Shown piece after piece: positions 28,934 to 41,881 of a stretch of DNA of 64,000 bases (positions within the stretch are counted from its first letter, which is position 1; every line of letters starts with the position of its first letter). Origin of the DNA: Opisthocomus hoazin (Eukaryota > Chordata > Aves > Opisthocomiformes > Opisthocomidae). The notes beneath the pieces are model-generated. The model had not been told where the DNA came from. It worked only from the letters and a program-made list of their open reading frames with translations, and searched no databases. The translations under genes were made by a program, and so were the position numbers. The DNA is taken from positions 18,804,518-18,868,517 of the forward strand of contig NC_134414.1 in assembly GCF_030867145.1 (NCBI RefSeq), written 5' to 3'.

Positions 28934-30064
28934 CCCATAACATCCTCCTAGGGAAGCTCAGGAAGTGTGGGCTGGATGAGTGGTCGGTGAGGTGGATTGA
29001 GAACTGGCTGAACGGCAGAACTCAGAGAGTCATCATCAGCGGTGCTGAGTCTAGTTGGAGGCCTGTAACTAGTGGTGTCCCCCAGGGGTCAGTACTGGGC
29101 CCAGCCTTGTTCAACTTCTTCATCAATGACCTGGATGAAGAGTTAGAGTGTACCCTCAGCAAGTTTGCTGATGACACAAAACGGGGAGGAGTGGTGGATA
29201 CACCAGAAGGCTGTGCTGCCATTCAGCGAGACCTGGACAGGCTGGAGAGCTCGGTGCAGAGGAAACTGATGAAATTCAACAAGGGGAAGTGCAGGGTCCT
29301 GCACATGGGGAGGAACAACCTCATGTACCAGTACAGGCTTGGGGTGGACCTGCTGCAGAGCAGCTCTGTGGAGAGGGACCTGGGTGTGCTGGTGGACGAC
29401 AGGTTAACCATGAGCCAGCAGTGTGCCCTGGTTGTCAAGAAGGCCAATGGGATCCTGGGATGCATCAAGAAGAGTGTGGCCAGCAGGTGGAGGGAGGTTC
29501 TCCTTCCCCTCTACTCTGCCCTAGTGAGGCCCCATCTGGAGTCCTGTGTCCAGTTCTGGGCTCCCCAGTTCAAGAAAGATGAAGAGCTACTGGAGAGAGT
29601 CCAGCGGAGGGCTACAAGGATGATGAGGGGACTCTAGCATCTGTCCTATGAGGAAAGGCTGAGGCAGCTGGGCTTGTTTAGCCTGAAGAAGAGAAGGCTG
29701 CGAGGGGACCTTGTAAATGTTTATGAATACCTTAAGGTGAGTGTCAGGAGGATGGGGCCAGACTCTTTTCAGTGGTGCCCAGTGACAGGACAAGGGGCAA
29801 TGGGCACAAACTGAAGCACAGAAAGTTCCATCTGAACATGAGGAAGAACTTCTTCACTCTGAGGGAGATGGAGCACTGGAACAGACTGCCCAGGGAGGCT
29901 GTGGAGTCTCCTACTCTGGAGATATTCAAGACCCGTCTAGACAAGGTCCTGTGCAGCCTGCTGTAGGTGACCCTGCTTCGGCAGGGGGGTTGGACTAGAT
30001 GACCTGCACAGGTCCCTTCCAAACCCTAACATTCTGTGATTCTGTGATTCTGTGATTCTGTGAG
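28934..30064 (+). mobile_element. CR1 LINE fragment, 5'-truncated
   Basis: Begins CCCATAACATCCTCCTAGGG, the same truncation point as the minus copy ending at 10950, and ends in four ATTCTGTG-type tail units. The open frame from 28678 enters it in phase (about 84 leading codons are not CR1) and carries [20 protein letters not shown] and FADDTKRGG. It stops at a TAG at 29635, where family copies read CTGGAGCAT; a frameshift follows near 29740, and the last part is readable at 29772-29966. Confidence 0.94.
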
Positions 30065-30416
30065 TCTGCTCCCAAGCCCAATGTTATTATGGGGTGATAA
30101 CATGATAATAGATGTTTTAAATATTTTGGGAAGAATGTTGTTGTGAATGTACTTCAAGGTTGATGAAAAAAGCACTTGCACATAACGGGTTATAATTGCC
30201 AGCAAGCACTGAGTCTGCCCAGTCAAATTTCCCTCTTTAGCCACTAAAAACTGGTGTTGTGTGTATACACCTATGTGTAATGCAGAAATAGAGGAAAGTG
30301 CATTTTGCTGATACATTTCAAAGAGTCGCAGAAACAGGGTGGAGTCAACTGATACCCATAAACATAAAATTTCCACTTACTAGAGTGATTGTAATTAATC
30401 TAAAGTAGATCCTTAC
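30065..30416. other. Unique spacer between CR1 and LTR
   Basis: No feature recognised in about 350 bp. Confidence 0.5.
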
Positions 30417-30980
30417 TGTTTTGAGAAGACATGAAAGCTCTAAGATGAAGAGGCTCCTAAATAACGCTACTTAGACAAGCTTCACTTGCTGTTTTGGGGA
30501 TGACAGAAAAGCTCTAAGATAGAGAGACTCCTGAATAATGTTATTTAGACAGCTCAGCCTTGGGAGGGCAGATGCACCAAGCTACAGAGATAAAGAGGCA
30601 CCAAGAGGTCAACAAGACCAGAGCAAAATGACCTGGAAGGACACGATATACGTGATCTTAGAACGGAGTTTGCGCAGAAACAAAGGTCAACAAGCAGACA
30701 CTGTGATGAAGAGTACAAGCCTTCCTCTGAAGACCCTTGATGACCCTCGGGGAGGCTAACAGACATGTGTGAAAGACATTAACATATGCTAATTAGTTCT
30801 TGGAAAAGTCATGAATATGCTAAGCATTTCTCAGAAATATAATGAATATGTATATTGTAATTGTATTTAACCTGAAATGACAGGGTGTTTGGCGCACAGG
30901 TTTGGAGGAGAGATCCCCCGTCTGCCCGGCACCGCAATAAAGAATACCTGTTTAATAGTCTCCTGACTATCGAGTCTTCA
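30417..30980 (+). mobile_element. Solo LTR of an avian endogenous retrovirus, boundaries uncertain
   Basis: The 3' half is characteristic: a TGTATTTAACC TATA-like box (about 30863), CCCGTCTGCCCGGCACCGC, the polyadenylation signal AATAAA at 30936-30941, then CTGACTATCGAGTCTTCA. The 5' part carries a diverged duplication of about 65-70 bp (TGTTTTG...GAAAGCTCTAAGAT, at 30417 and 30489), as in LTR U3 regions. ACTCC at 30527-30531 and 30981-30985 could be a target duplication of a shorter LTR (30532-30980), but the U3-like duplication crosses that boundary. No internal genes adjoin. Confidence 0.65.
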
Positions 30981-33900
30981 ACTCCAGCTTTTTATGGCTT
31001 CAGAACTTTCTCGGGGAAATAATTAATCTGTTAAAAATAACGCAGCTTCATATTGAATAGAACAATTTGTGAGCTTAACTTGAATTCACTAAACAATTTC
31101 AGCCCTTACCAAAAGTTTGATTATTTTACAACTTTTAGATAAAATAGTTTTATGCTTTGTTACAAAATGATGTTTCCAAGCTACCTATAACTAAGGCTTT
31201 TAAAAAAGCAAATGAAACATTTCAGATCAGACAAAATATTTTGTTTTGTCTAAAACACCGGGACACTTCCAAAACCGTTTATTGACACAAATCAGTTTAC
31301 TCATAGCCTGATGTCCAAATATAAGTTTCTATTACTGCTAGACTTTAGATGAGGTATATTGCTCCAAACATGCAGTGCTTATCACCTTATGCAATAATTT
31401 TACCACTAAGGCAGCTCCCCTGATAGTAAGTATTTGTAGGATATGATTCTTGGGTATTTGGACATTTTCCTAGCAATAAAGCTGTACCTTTAAATGTGTT
31501 CTTTATGGTTTGAAAAGTAAGGTATCTCAATTTTCTAAAGGGATCCAACTGGGAAAACAATCCTGGGACTTTGGATATTTTGACTGGGAAACTGAGGTTT
31601 GTATAACCGGTTCCTTGTCTTTGAAATGAGGTAAGGTGAATGTCAAAACTTTAAGAGGTTATGTCAACACGTGGCTTGAAGGCTTAACTCCTTGTGGTCT
31701 TAAAGACTCAGCCCTGTGCATTGACTTAAACCAACCCAGGAAGGATAGTATGCGTAAGTCTTAACACCACACAAAAGAACAACTTTAAATTGTATCTGGA
31801 CAATTGGCCTTAACTTGCAGTTCAGCGTGTCAGAGGTACTGACCCACTTTCTCTTGTATAGCAATCTTAAAATATTTGCATTTACCATTTGTGCTGGATG
31901 AACTTCTTGCGGCTGAATATGTTTCATGGTAAACTCTTTTTGTTTGAATGACCTCCTACTCGTTAGACCCAGAACAACTTTAATCCTTACTTTCTGAATT
32001 GTCTCCAGAAAAATGTGATCTACAGAAATTAGAACACATCAGTTTATTTGGATTTAATTGAAATTTAGTGGAAGAATAACAATCCTTTCTTCTTCTACCC
32101 TCCCTACAAATGCAGCGAGGAGGAAATATATGAAATTATATGCCAATGAACTGTTCATTAAAATTTGGTCCAGAAAATTCAATAGATGTGCAGCTGTGTT
32201 ACGTGAAACAGTGAAGCAAGCACTTCCTCCAATTAGGACCTAATCATGCAAAGCCCCAGTTCCCTCCTGAGAACTCCCAGGACTTCTTAAGTTAACAAAC
32301 ATTTGCTGAGGATGCCAGACTTCTGTGGTGGACAGAAAAGATTTCTGGGTTAAATTTCCTACTGTGAATCTTAGTCACGTTCTCAAATCAAATTTTCCAA
32401 CCCAGTTCCTCACATCCACATTTGACAAGAGCTACACAAAAGTGCCCAGACTAGAGATTTCTAAATGACCTTGTTATGGAAATGATCTGTGTACAGACCT
32501 GCGGTGTACTTAGATTTGACCATCAGATTGCTAATGAATGTATTTATTCTTCACAGACTTATTGAAAACACAGTTGCAAACTATGTTTGCTTCCAAACTG
32601 TTTGCTTTGACTAATCTCAGTTTGTCAAGTGTGATTTGTCACACTGCTCATAGTGCATCATTTGTGCTTCCTGACTTGGCAGTGAAATTTTTGAATGGCA
32701 CAGTCATCAAATTATGTGGAGTTTTGTGTTAAAAGATGCACAAGCGTAATTATGTGCAGTGTCTGATGAGAACTTTGCTGAACTCAAAGGTAATGTTGAA
32801 AGATACTCTTGTGTTGTCTGCTTCACAGAACATTTATAAAAAAGCAGATTTTGTTCTGCAGATGTGCATGCTTGTTTGCATGTGAACTTGGATAATATTT
32901 TGCACAATAAACAGCAATTAAGTAGTCATTGGGTGCTTATTGTTTTGCATTAAGCAAAAGAAGGAATCCAGCAGCTATTTAGGAATGCTAATTGTAATTA
33001 AACCCTGTACCTTTTGACAAACTTATAACAATGAACTAGAAATTATCATTTTCTCTCAAAACATGTAGTTGCTCACTTTTGACAAATTTTTTTGACCTCA
33101 TCTCAGATCTACAAGGCCACCAATCTTCAAATTCTCTGTCTTCTTGTTCAACCTACTGACGAAGCAATATGGAAATTTCTTTCTTCCCACCCTTTGTACT
33201 ATTTAATGCCATAAACAACTGAGAGTAACTCCTTGATCCTGTGTGGTTTGGTGTCACACCTCAATTCTTAGTAGCTCATCTTCACTCTCTTCTCCTAGAA
33301 CCTTATTTCAGTCGTTCATGCACAGAGTCTGAGATTCTTACAAGACGCAAACTCAGAAATTGTTAGAATGTTTACATTTTCTCAGTGGTCCCTGTTGGCT
33401 ATTGCAGTATTCCTTCAAATTTATTCTTCAAAATACAGTTTTATTCTTCTCTACATTCTGACCCCAGCCATTCAACATTATGCCAGTTAAATTTACATGT
33501 CTTCATGTGTTTTTTTTTTCAGATTTCCTTTGTGGACACTTCAGAGAACGAGTGGGCAGATGGTTATGAACCAGTTAGATGGGGAACTTTACCCCTGCCC
33601 GACTGCTACACCAGTGTCTACAAGCTCATGAGTAAAGTACTCCTCTAATGGTAGCTGATCATGTGTGCTTTCTCTATTGTCAAGAAGGATGAAAAAACAC
33701 TGTTAGGAAAATATTAATCCCATCCTAAAACAAGCCATAGAAAATGCTTCAGTCACCTGAAATAAACAGCAGAAAATGTGAAGTCGTGGGTCATGCCTTC
33801 ATTCGTAATGGATGTTATATCATCTGTTTCTGACCCTTAGTTCAGAACTTTCTCCAAGATTGAGACACCTTTTAGCTGCTACTACTGAAGTCACACTTTG

Positions 33901-36023
33901 AAAGAGGAAAGAGGACAAGCTGGGTACAATTGTGTAGCCAACAGATTACTTCATGTGCTAGGTGGGAGGAGACCTAGAAGAGCTAGCCAGAGAAACGATT
34001 GAGTGGGAGACGCTTTGGACCTACATCGTGGGAGAAACACCTAGCTGTTGGACATAGTCTACACTTTGATGCTTATGGACATGGTCAGAAGCCAACTTTT
34101 AACTGGGGTGTGGGTTTCACTTAGACATCTACACTGGAATTGTCCAATTTAAAATAACTATTGAATCTCTTTTTGTAGTCAATGGGAAGAGAAAGGCACC
34201 TTCTATTCACCTGCTCAGCTCAGAGTAAGAAAAAGTCCCTCTACATCCATTCCCTTAGACACCATTTGTTTCCTGTGACCTTTCTGTGTCTCCAGAAACC
34301 ATCAGATAATAAAACACCAGGATGAGGAATTCCACAATATTCTTTGCAGAGACAATCAGTAGCTGTCCCCCAAAGATCTGGGAAACATATCAGCTCTGAA
34401 CCAGCATAGGACTTAACAGGCCCACGCTCCTACTGCTTAGCAGGTCCTGGTCTGCATGCATGTAATGATGAGAGGCAGAGCTCTTTTCTTGCCCACTTTG
34501 CTCCAAAATAAACTGGCCTGACCTTCAAAAAATTGTAAATATTGCTTCAGTCCTTTTTCTTTCAGGAAACTCCTTACATCTTGACAATGGCAACTTGAAG
34601 ATGTTTGAAGTTTTCAGCTTACTCATCTGATGTTTTTGATCCCATGCCCCTTCAGTAGAAGCTACTGTCAGATGTCACTCCACCAACCTTCTTCCATCTC
34701 ACATCAATCTCTTCCTTTTTTCAGCTTATCATCCATCCCTTCTCCCTCTCTCTTCCTAGTTCTTTAGCAATTTTCACACTAGCCACAGGCTCCTTAAACA
34801 AATATACGTTCTCCTTGTGTTTCCCATCTTCTGGGCCTATTCTGATAGCCTAATTAGCATTGTTAATGGGCAATGGAGTAAATAAGAAGGTAGAAGGCAT
34901 GGCGACTTGGCATGCCTGCAGACACAACACTCTGTTGTGGTTTGAACGTTTCTCCGAGGAAATGAAAAATAACTGCAGCAGTCACAGTATTATATTGACC
35001 TAGCGCTTGAATTTTTACATTTTTGGTTCCTTTCTAATAATGCAGGAAAACACACATGAAGTTCTTAAATTATGCATTTTATTTCAATAATTTTTTTCTC
35101 TAACATGGCATTTTGAAAATTTTTACCTTGCTTGATATTTTCTATGCTACAGGGGTTATAAAACATGTGATAGAATCCTTGTGTTCAGAAAAAAAGTACC
35201 GTAATGTGTTGCATGCAATTAAAGTTTCTCAGTACAGCATGCTGAAGGTCACTGTTAACAGACAATTGTTTGCGATTCAAACGAGAGATTATATTTGTTT
35301 ATTTAAAGTCTCAGATAAGAAGAAAGAAAACCACATCATTTTTCTTTTGTCTGTTTTGAAAAGAGTTGAATTTGAACACCTTCAGTGGCTGCTGAAAGCT
35401 ACAGAGCAAACTGTATAAACGTCAGAGAAAAAGGTTAGTTTGCTTTCATTCTTAAAAAACTTCATCAGATACAAATGATTCTGGGTTCAGGGGAAAGTCC
35501 AAGGCAGGAGAAGGAAATCAGTTCTCCCATAAAGCATGCTCAGGTAGAGATTATCTTTTCTTCCTCACTGCTGATAAGAAAGAATCGAGACTGCTTTTTA
35601 AAAGAAGATTCAAGTTATTCACATTCCTTTGTGCTTACACAGCTTTGCACAGTAAAGCATTTTCAGGGAAAATCAAGACTGCTCTGGGGAAACATTTTTC
35701 TCTGTGTATGAATGTTTCCAGAACTGGAGTCGAAGAAAGAACCCTCCTCTACTTGTGAGTGCAGGTAGAAAGAGGTATGTATCAGGGTGGATTTGCTGGG
35801 TTTGGCACTCTTTATAGTTTCCTCAAACTTCATGTTTGCTGTCAGAATGAAATCCTTGGGTTCACAAACATTAGCTTTGTATCAGTGTTCCCTCCACTCC
35901 TTAACTCATTATTGTATTTCCATATTAAACCTGATGATGCTGTTGGCAGCAAGGCCTGTTGGATAACAAAAGACGTACTTTGATGCACTGAGTACAGAAC
36001 TGTAAAACATAGTGCTTATTGTT
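30981..36023. other. Unique intergenic DNA, 5 kb
   Basis: AT-rich. Short plus-strand frames at 33385-33648 and 35113-35418 lack known domains; the first follows a long T tract ending in CAG at about 33522. Several pyrimidine-rich stretches around 34680-34760. No repeat identified. Confidence 0.4.
33523..33648 (+). CDS. Speculative terminal exon after a strong acceptor-like tract
   Basis: A run of ten T plus CAG, an acceptor-like signal, precedes ATTTCCTTTGTGGACACTTC. The frame then reads FVDTSENEWADGYEPVRWGT and stops after 41 codons at TAA. The composition looks protein-like, but I do not know the family and saw no upstream exon. Confidence 0.12.
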   Translation: MSFVDTSENEWADGYEPVRWGTLPLPDCYTSVYKLMSKVLL

Positions 36024-36949
36024 CACAGAATCACAGAATGTTAGGGGTTCGAAGGGACCTCTGTGGGTCATCTAGTCCAACTGCCCTGCTGAAGCAGGGT
36101 CACCTACAGCAGGTTGCACAGGACCTTGTCCAGGCGGGTTTTGAATATCTCCAGAGAAGGAGAATCCACAGCCCTTCTGGGCAACGTGTTCCAGGGCTCT
36201 GTCACGCTCACAGTAAAGAAGTTCTTCCTCATGTTCAGATGGCCCCTTGTCCTGTAACTGGGCACCACTGAAAAGTCTGGCCCCTTCCTCCTGACACCCA
36301 TCCTTCAGATATTTATAGGCTTTTATAAGATCCTCTCTCAGCCTTCTCCAGGTTAAACAAGCCAAGATCCCTCAGCCTTTCCTCATAGGAGAGATGCTCC
36401 TGTCCCCTGATCATCTTTGTAGCCCTCCGCTGGACTCTCTCCAGTAGCTCCTCAGCTTTCTTGAACTGGGGAGCCCAGAACTGGACACAGGACTCCAGAT
36501 GGGCCCTCACTAGGGCAGAGTAGAAGCGAAGGAGAACCTCCCTCCACCTGCTGGCCACACTCTTCTTGATGCATCCCAGGATCCCATTGGCCTTCTTGGC
36601 AGCCAGGGCACACTGCTGGCTCATGGTCAACTTGTCATCCACCAGCACACCCAGGTCCCTCTCCACAGAGCTGCTCTGCAGCAGGTCCGCCCCAAGCCTG
36701 TACTGGTGCATGGGGTTGTTCCTCCCCAGGTGCAGGATCCTTCATTTGCCCTTGTTGAACTTCATCAGGTTCCTCTGTGCCCAACTCTCTAGCCTGTCCA
36801 GGTCTCGCTGAACGGCAGCACAGCCTTCTGGTGTATCCACCACTCCTCCCAGTTTGGTGTCATCAGTAAACTTGCTGAGGGTATACCCTGTCATTCATCC
36901 AGGTCACTGACAAAGAAGTTGAATAAGACTGGGCCGAGTACTGACCCCT
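36024..36949 (-). mobile_element. CR1 LINE fragment, minus strand
   Basis: Starts CACAGAATCACAGAATGTTA (tail) and runs into ORF2: minus frame 36313-36711 has [40 protein letters not shown] and [14 protein letters not shown]. Same subfamily as the 9.8, 11 and 29 kb copies. Broken upstream by a frame change near 36750; homology ends at TACTGACCCC (36949), within the [10 protein letters not shown] codons. Confidence 0.94.
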
Positions 36950-38931
36950 TCACTGTTATTCATTCATGCACATCCTCAAGGGAAAGTGGTGGCCCAGGAA
37001 TACTATGGTTTTAGTATGTGGGTGCTTCAGATATGCTTATTTTTTGAATGGGGAAGTCAGAGTAGTCAAACTCATAAGCAGCAACAAAATGCAGGTTAAC
37101 AACTTTAAAAGACAGTGCAGTTAAAGAAGAGGAGGAATAGCAGTCTCAAAAGCTGAAGTAAGAGTGAGTCACAGGGAAGCAGAACATGGCTAGGAAGAAA
37201 TATGGAGCAACAGTGGGGAGATTTTCGTTTTGAAAACAGAATGTCTCTTCAGAAAAAAAGTGATCAAAGCTTGTTCTAACCAGGCTCTAGCACCAAAGTT
37301 CCCTTCCAGCTCCATTTTTTTCTCCCCTATTTTCACGCTACACACCAGAAAACTGCGCTATTCATTCCCATAATAGTGCACGTCTACTTCAGGTGCAGAT
37401 CCAAACACATGAACCAGTTGCCTCCCTGACCAGCAGAAGTCTCCATGAGCTACAAAGGTGTGTACAAAAAGAGGCTATCCTTGATGCTACATACTAACTA
37501 TGCTCTTGAATCAGCAGAGTAATTCACCACTGAGTTATCTGCAGTATGTACTTTGGCAGTACTGAGTATAAAATTCAGTGAACTTACAGAACAAGCACAG
37601 AAGTGTGGCCTCCCCTTCAATACCTTTGAATTACCTTTCTTTCCAAAGATTATCACTGTAGCAGCTTCTCTTGCTATATATCATTAAAACAGGATGCTAT
37701 AAGGGAAGTAGTACAGGGAGTAAGCGTTGGCAAAGGGGAGGTGAAATGGAAGGTTCCTGTAGCTCATCTTTAAGCTACAAAATATTAACAAAAATCAAAA
37801 TATGAAGTACACCAAAAGAGGGATTAATCTAAAAGATAGTCCTCTAAGGGCCTAGGTTCCCCAGTCTCTTCCTGGAGAGGAGTAGGCCTCTTCAGAGGTG
37901 GACCCAAGCTAGGTGCCTCAGAATTCAGCGATTTATGTTGCTTTGTGCCAGAGATCCACAGCGGCTCCCAGCAAGACACGTCTGGTTTGAGCTGTACAGC
38001 CAAAGACACAGAAATCTGGCAAGGACCAGAGCCCATGTGAAGGGGCAGTACGTCCATACAAGAGCACTCTTATCTTGATTAGTGCGTAGGCTTGGGACAG
38101 GGTGTTTCAACAGTAAGCTGCTTTCCCAGACAGAGATTCCAAGTGGACGTTTTGAAGGACATCTATGAAGAGGTCTTTCTTGCCAAAAATTCTTTCTCCA
38201 TGCTTTCTGTGCATGGGAGGGCCTTGTCCTTTAAGATGTTCCTTGCTGGGTGTGCTCAGGTTACACCAGAAATTCTTTGTTTTCAGTATTTATCCTCAGA
38301 TTTTATGATAAAGTACAACAGCAATGGAAAAATGGGAGATGACAGTGGTTACTGTGAGCTCTCTAGAGAGGGAACAAATATTTAAGGAAGAGCTAATACC
38401 AAATATCAGTGCCCACTTAGGCGTGCAGAGCCTTTCTGTGACACCTAAGTTGAGCTAGATCAAACAGTGCTTGCTTTATTTTCTCGAGTTATACAACTCT
38501 GTACTATGCAAGAATAACAGAATAGCCATTATTATAAATCACAGGGCATGAGACACTTGAAAACAAGGAAGATATATACATAATGGATTTATTATGTACT
38601 ATTTTAGTTACATAAGCATGGTACAACACACTTCTAATTACCTTAAATTATATGTGGAAGCTAGGCTTAGGGATCCTGGCTTCCAAAAGCCTTGAGTCTC
38701 AGGGTGAAACTTCTGACCCCTTGAGGCCAGAGAAAAACAACCACTGATTTCAGTAAGGCCTGCATTTCCCTTCAGATGTCTTCACCCCTCTCTCACCAGC
38801 TGCCACTCTGTCACAATTCACAGAGAAAAAATATGAAGAATGATATCATTATAACCTATCTGCATCAGCCTTCAGTAAGAAAAACACGTTATGAAGTAGG
38901 CTGTCACAGTTTCTTTTTTCAACTTTACAGA
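36950..38931. other. Unique intergenic DNA
   Basis: No gene or repeat recognised. Short frames near 37824-38110 (minus) and 38092-38385 (plus) have no domain signature. Confidence 0.4.
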
Positions 38932-40212
38932 AATCATAGAATCATAGAATGGTTTGGAAGGGACCTTAAAGACCATCTATCTCCAACCCCTATGCCATGG
39001 GCAAAGACACCTTCCACTACACCAGGTTTCTCAAAGCCCCATCCAACCAGCCTTGAACACTTCCAGGGAGCGAACATACACCACTTCTCTGGGCAACCTG
39101 TGCCAGTGTCTCACTACCCTGACAGCAAAAAATTTCTTTCTTATATCTAATCTAAATCTGACCTCTTTTAGTTTAAAGTCTTTACCCCTTGTCCTATCAC
39201 TACATGCCCTTGTAAAAATCATAGAATCACAGAATCAGATAATCATAGGTTGGAAAAGACCTCTAAGATCCTCGAGTCGAACCATCCGCCCAACACCACC
39301 ATGCCTACTAAACCATATCCCGAAGTGCCACGTCTACATTTTTTAAACACTTCGAGGGATGGGGACTCAACCACCTCCCTGGAAAGCCTGTTCCAATGTC
39401 TGACCACCCTTTCAGTAAAGAAATTATTCCTGTTATCCAATCTAAACCCCCCCTGATGCAGCTTGAGGCCATTTCCTCTCGTCCTATTGCTAGTTACTTG
39501 GGAGAAGAGACCAACACCTGCCTCACCACAACCCACTACAAACACTACAAGAAGTCCCTCTCCAGCTGTCTTGTAGGCCCCTTCAGATACTGAAAGGCTG
39601 CCAGAAGGTATCGCCTGAGTCTTCTCTTCTCCAGACTGAACAGTCCCAACTCTCTCAGCCTTTCCTCCTAGGAGAGGTGCTCCAGCCCTCTGATCATTTT
39701 TGTGGCCCTCCTCTGGAGCTGCTTCAACAGCTCCATGTCTTTCCTGTGCAGGGGGCTCCAGAGCTGGACTCAGGACTCCAGGTGGCAAAGCAGAGGGGCA
39801 GAATTCCCTCCCTTGACCTGCTGGCCAGGCTGCTTTTGATGCAGCCCAGGATACAGCTTTGCCGGATCATGTTGAGCTTCTCGTCAACCAGCACCCCCAA
39901 GTCCTTCTCCTCAGGGCTGTTCTCAATCCTTTCTGTGCCCAGCCTGTATTTGTGCTCAGGATTGCCCCAACTCAGATGCAGGACCTTGCACTCGGCCTTA
40001 TTGAACTTCATGAGTTTTGCACAGGCCCACCTCTCAAGCCTGTCAAGGTCCCTCTGGATGGCATCCCTTCCCTCCGGTGTGCTGGCTGCACCACATAGCT
40101 TGGTGTCATTGGCAAACTTGCTGAAGGTGCACTCAATCCCACTGTCCATGTCACTGACAAAGATGTTAAACAGTGTCGATCCCAATATCCACCCCTGAGG
40201 AATGCCACACCA
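38932..40212 (-). mobile_element. CR1 LINE fragment interrupted by a nested CR1
   Basis: Host element on the minus strand in two pieces, 38932-39218 and about 39551-40212. The 3' piece stops at CTACATGCCCTTGTAAAA and the text resumes AAGTCCCTCTCCAGCTGTCT; in the related copy at 49064 the same two phrases are adjacent (about 49333-49350). The inner piece encodes ORF2 (minus frame 39724-40215: VSDMDSGIECTFSKFANDTK, with FAND in place of FADD). The 5' end is truncated near the GIPQGWILG codons. Confidence 0.92.
39219..39532 (-). mobile_element. Nested CR1 3'-end insertion inside an older CR1
   Basis: Starts TCATAGAATCACAGAATCAG and follows the 5342-type subfamily (ACCACCATGCCTACTAAACC, GCAGCTTGAGGCCATTTCC, ACACCTGCCTCACCACAACC). 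It ends near 39532; a short CACTACAAACACTACAAG stretch precedes the resumed host. Both elements run on the minus strand. The nesting shows that the 5342-type subfamily was active after the host subfamily. Confidence 0.88.
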
Positions 40213-41881
40213 CAAATAAGGACAAGTTGAAAAGCAGACACAATATGTCTCTTCAAAGAGAAAATTAAGAACAACACAAAAATTTTTTTCAATAAGCAGA
40301 AAAATATTATCTTGCTGAAAATATTTAGTGGTAATCGATGGGACCCTTTTTCACGCTAAAACTGGAAAACATTTATTTTTGTAAACAGCTTAGCTAATAC
40401 TTCAGAATATTTTCACTAGTGACATGAAATAAGCTTGTTGTTAATTTCATAAGTCATGGATATTAAAAAAAATACTCTTCTCTGTACACGGACACAAACC
40501 AGAATATTAGGGAAAGATGTACTTCCATTGTGCAAGTCTGAATCTGAATTCCATCTTTTGCAATCTTTTCTTTGATTCAAAAATTTTGGCATGAATAAAA
40601 TTGGAAAACAATGGGACCTGAGTGATTCAGATGTACTATATTATGTTAAAATTCTCAAAACTACACTGAAAATACGCAGAAGAAAAATTACATAACAAAT
40701 GATAGGTAGTTTCCAATATCCTATTTAATTTTTATTTAGAAAATTACCATTGTTGATGGAACATAAGTGCACAGCATCTTGCTAGATTTATTAAAATTCA
40801 AGTTTCTTGGCATGTTTACAAGTCTGTGTAAAAATATTTAAATACAAGTATTGTAGACATGAACTGTTAACTTATAAGTCCACAAATAATGATGTTTTCT
40901 ACTGTGATAGCAGTGTCACTTGGCAGCTGTATTTTGATAATTTGTAATTAGAACAAACATCTTTTTAATGTTTATTTAGTTATTTATTTTGGTGTTTTAA
41001 AATATTTTTATTCAATAACCTAGAAAATGTACAAACATCAAAGCAATCAACTGCTTAGTGCATAAAATCCCAGAAATAGTTTCGTCTCCTCTGCGGAGTA
41101 ATTATTCCTCTCCTTTCTCTATCCACAAGGCCAAAATCTGATTAAATGTCTTGTTTTCCTTGTATGAGGGGATTCAGTTCCAGTGGAGAGATGGTGGAAT
41201 GACTTCTCCAAATTTGCATCTGGGAGGTCTACTGCTGAATAAAATCAGATTCTTAATCTAAGATTTTGGTGACATGGAGAATTTATCTGTTAAAATGGCA
41301 CCTGCATTTCTTATATTTGGAAAAGTAATCTGCCTTTATCTTAGCCTGTCTTTTATGGGCACAGTTTCAGAGTTACTGAGTTTTCTCATAGTTTTGTGGC
41401 TTTGACCAAGCCTCATAAATTCTTGACAATGGTTTCCTTGTAAGTTTATATTGATTTTCATAATTGCTCAATAATGTCTGCTAAATTCAATGACAGCAAT
41501 AAATAGCTGTTCCCTTTTATCAACATGGTTGACAAATCTTGCTTGCACTTTTTTGCTCAAAGAGCTAGAGAAGGAAAATTTTTGGTTTTCACTGATGGCA
41601 GTAGAAAATAAAGGGATGAGTATGCAGGAATCTCACTTGGAAGTGCAAAGCTGGAGGTAATTTGTGGTAGTCCAAAACAGGGAAAAATTTGTGTCAGTTT
41701 TGGATCATACTTTTTTTCCCATTTGGCTTTGTTCTGAAGTAGGTAGAAAGGAAGATCCATTCACAAGAAGTGGGACAGAAGACTAAAAATCATTCCATGA
41801 ATTGCAAATACCTGAAATGAGATCAGTTTTTCTTCTGTGTAGGTTCCACAGCTCTGAGGGGAGGCATAACAAATTTATGGC
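40213..41881. other. AT-rich unique intergenic DNA
   Basis: Strongly AT-rich (for example around 40260-41040), few frames, no recognised gene or repeat. Confidence 0.45.
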
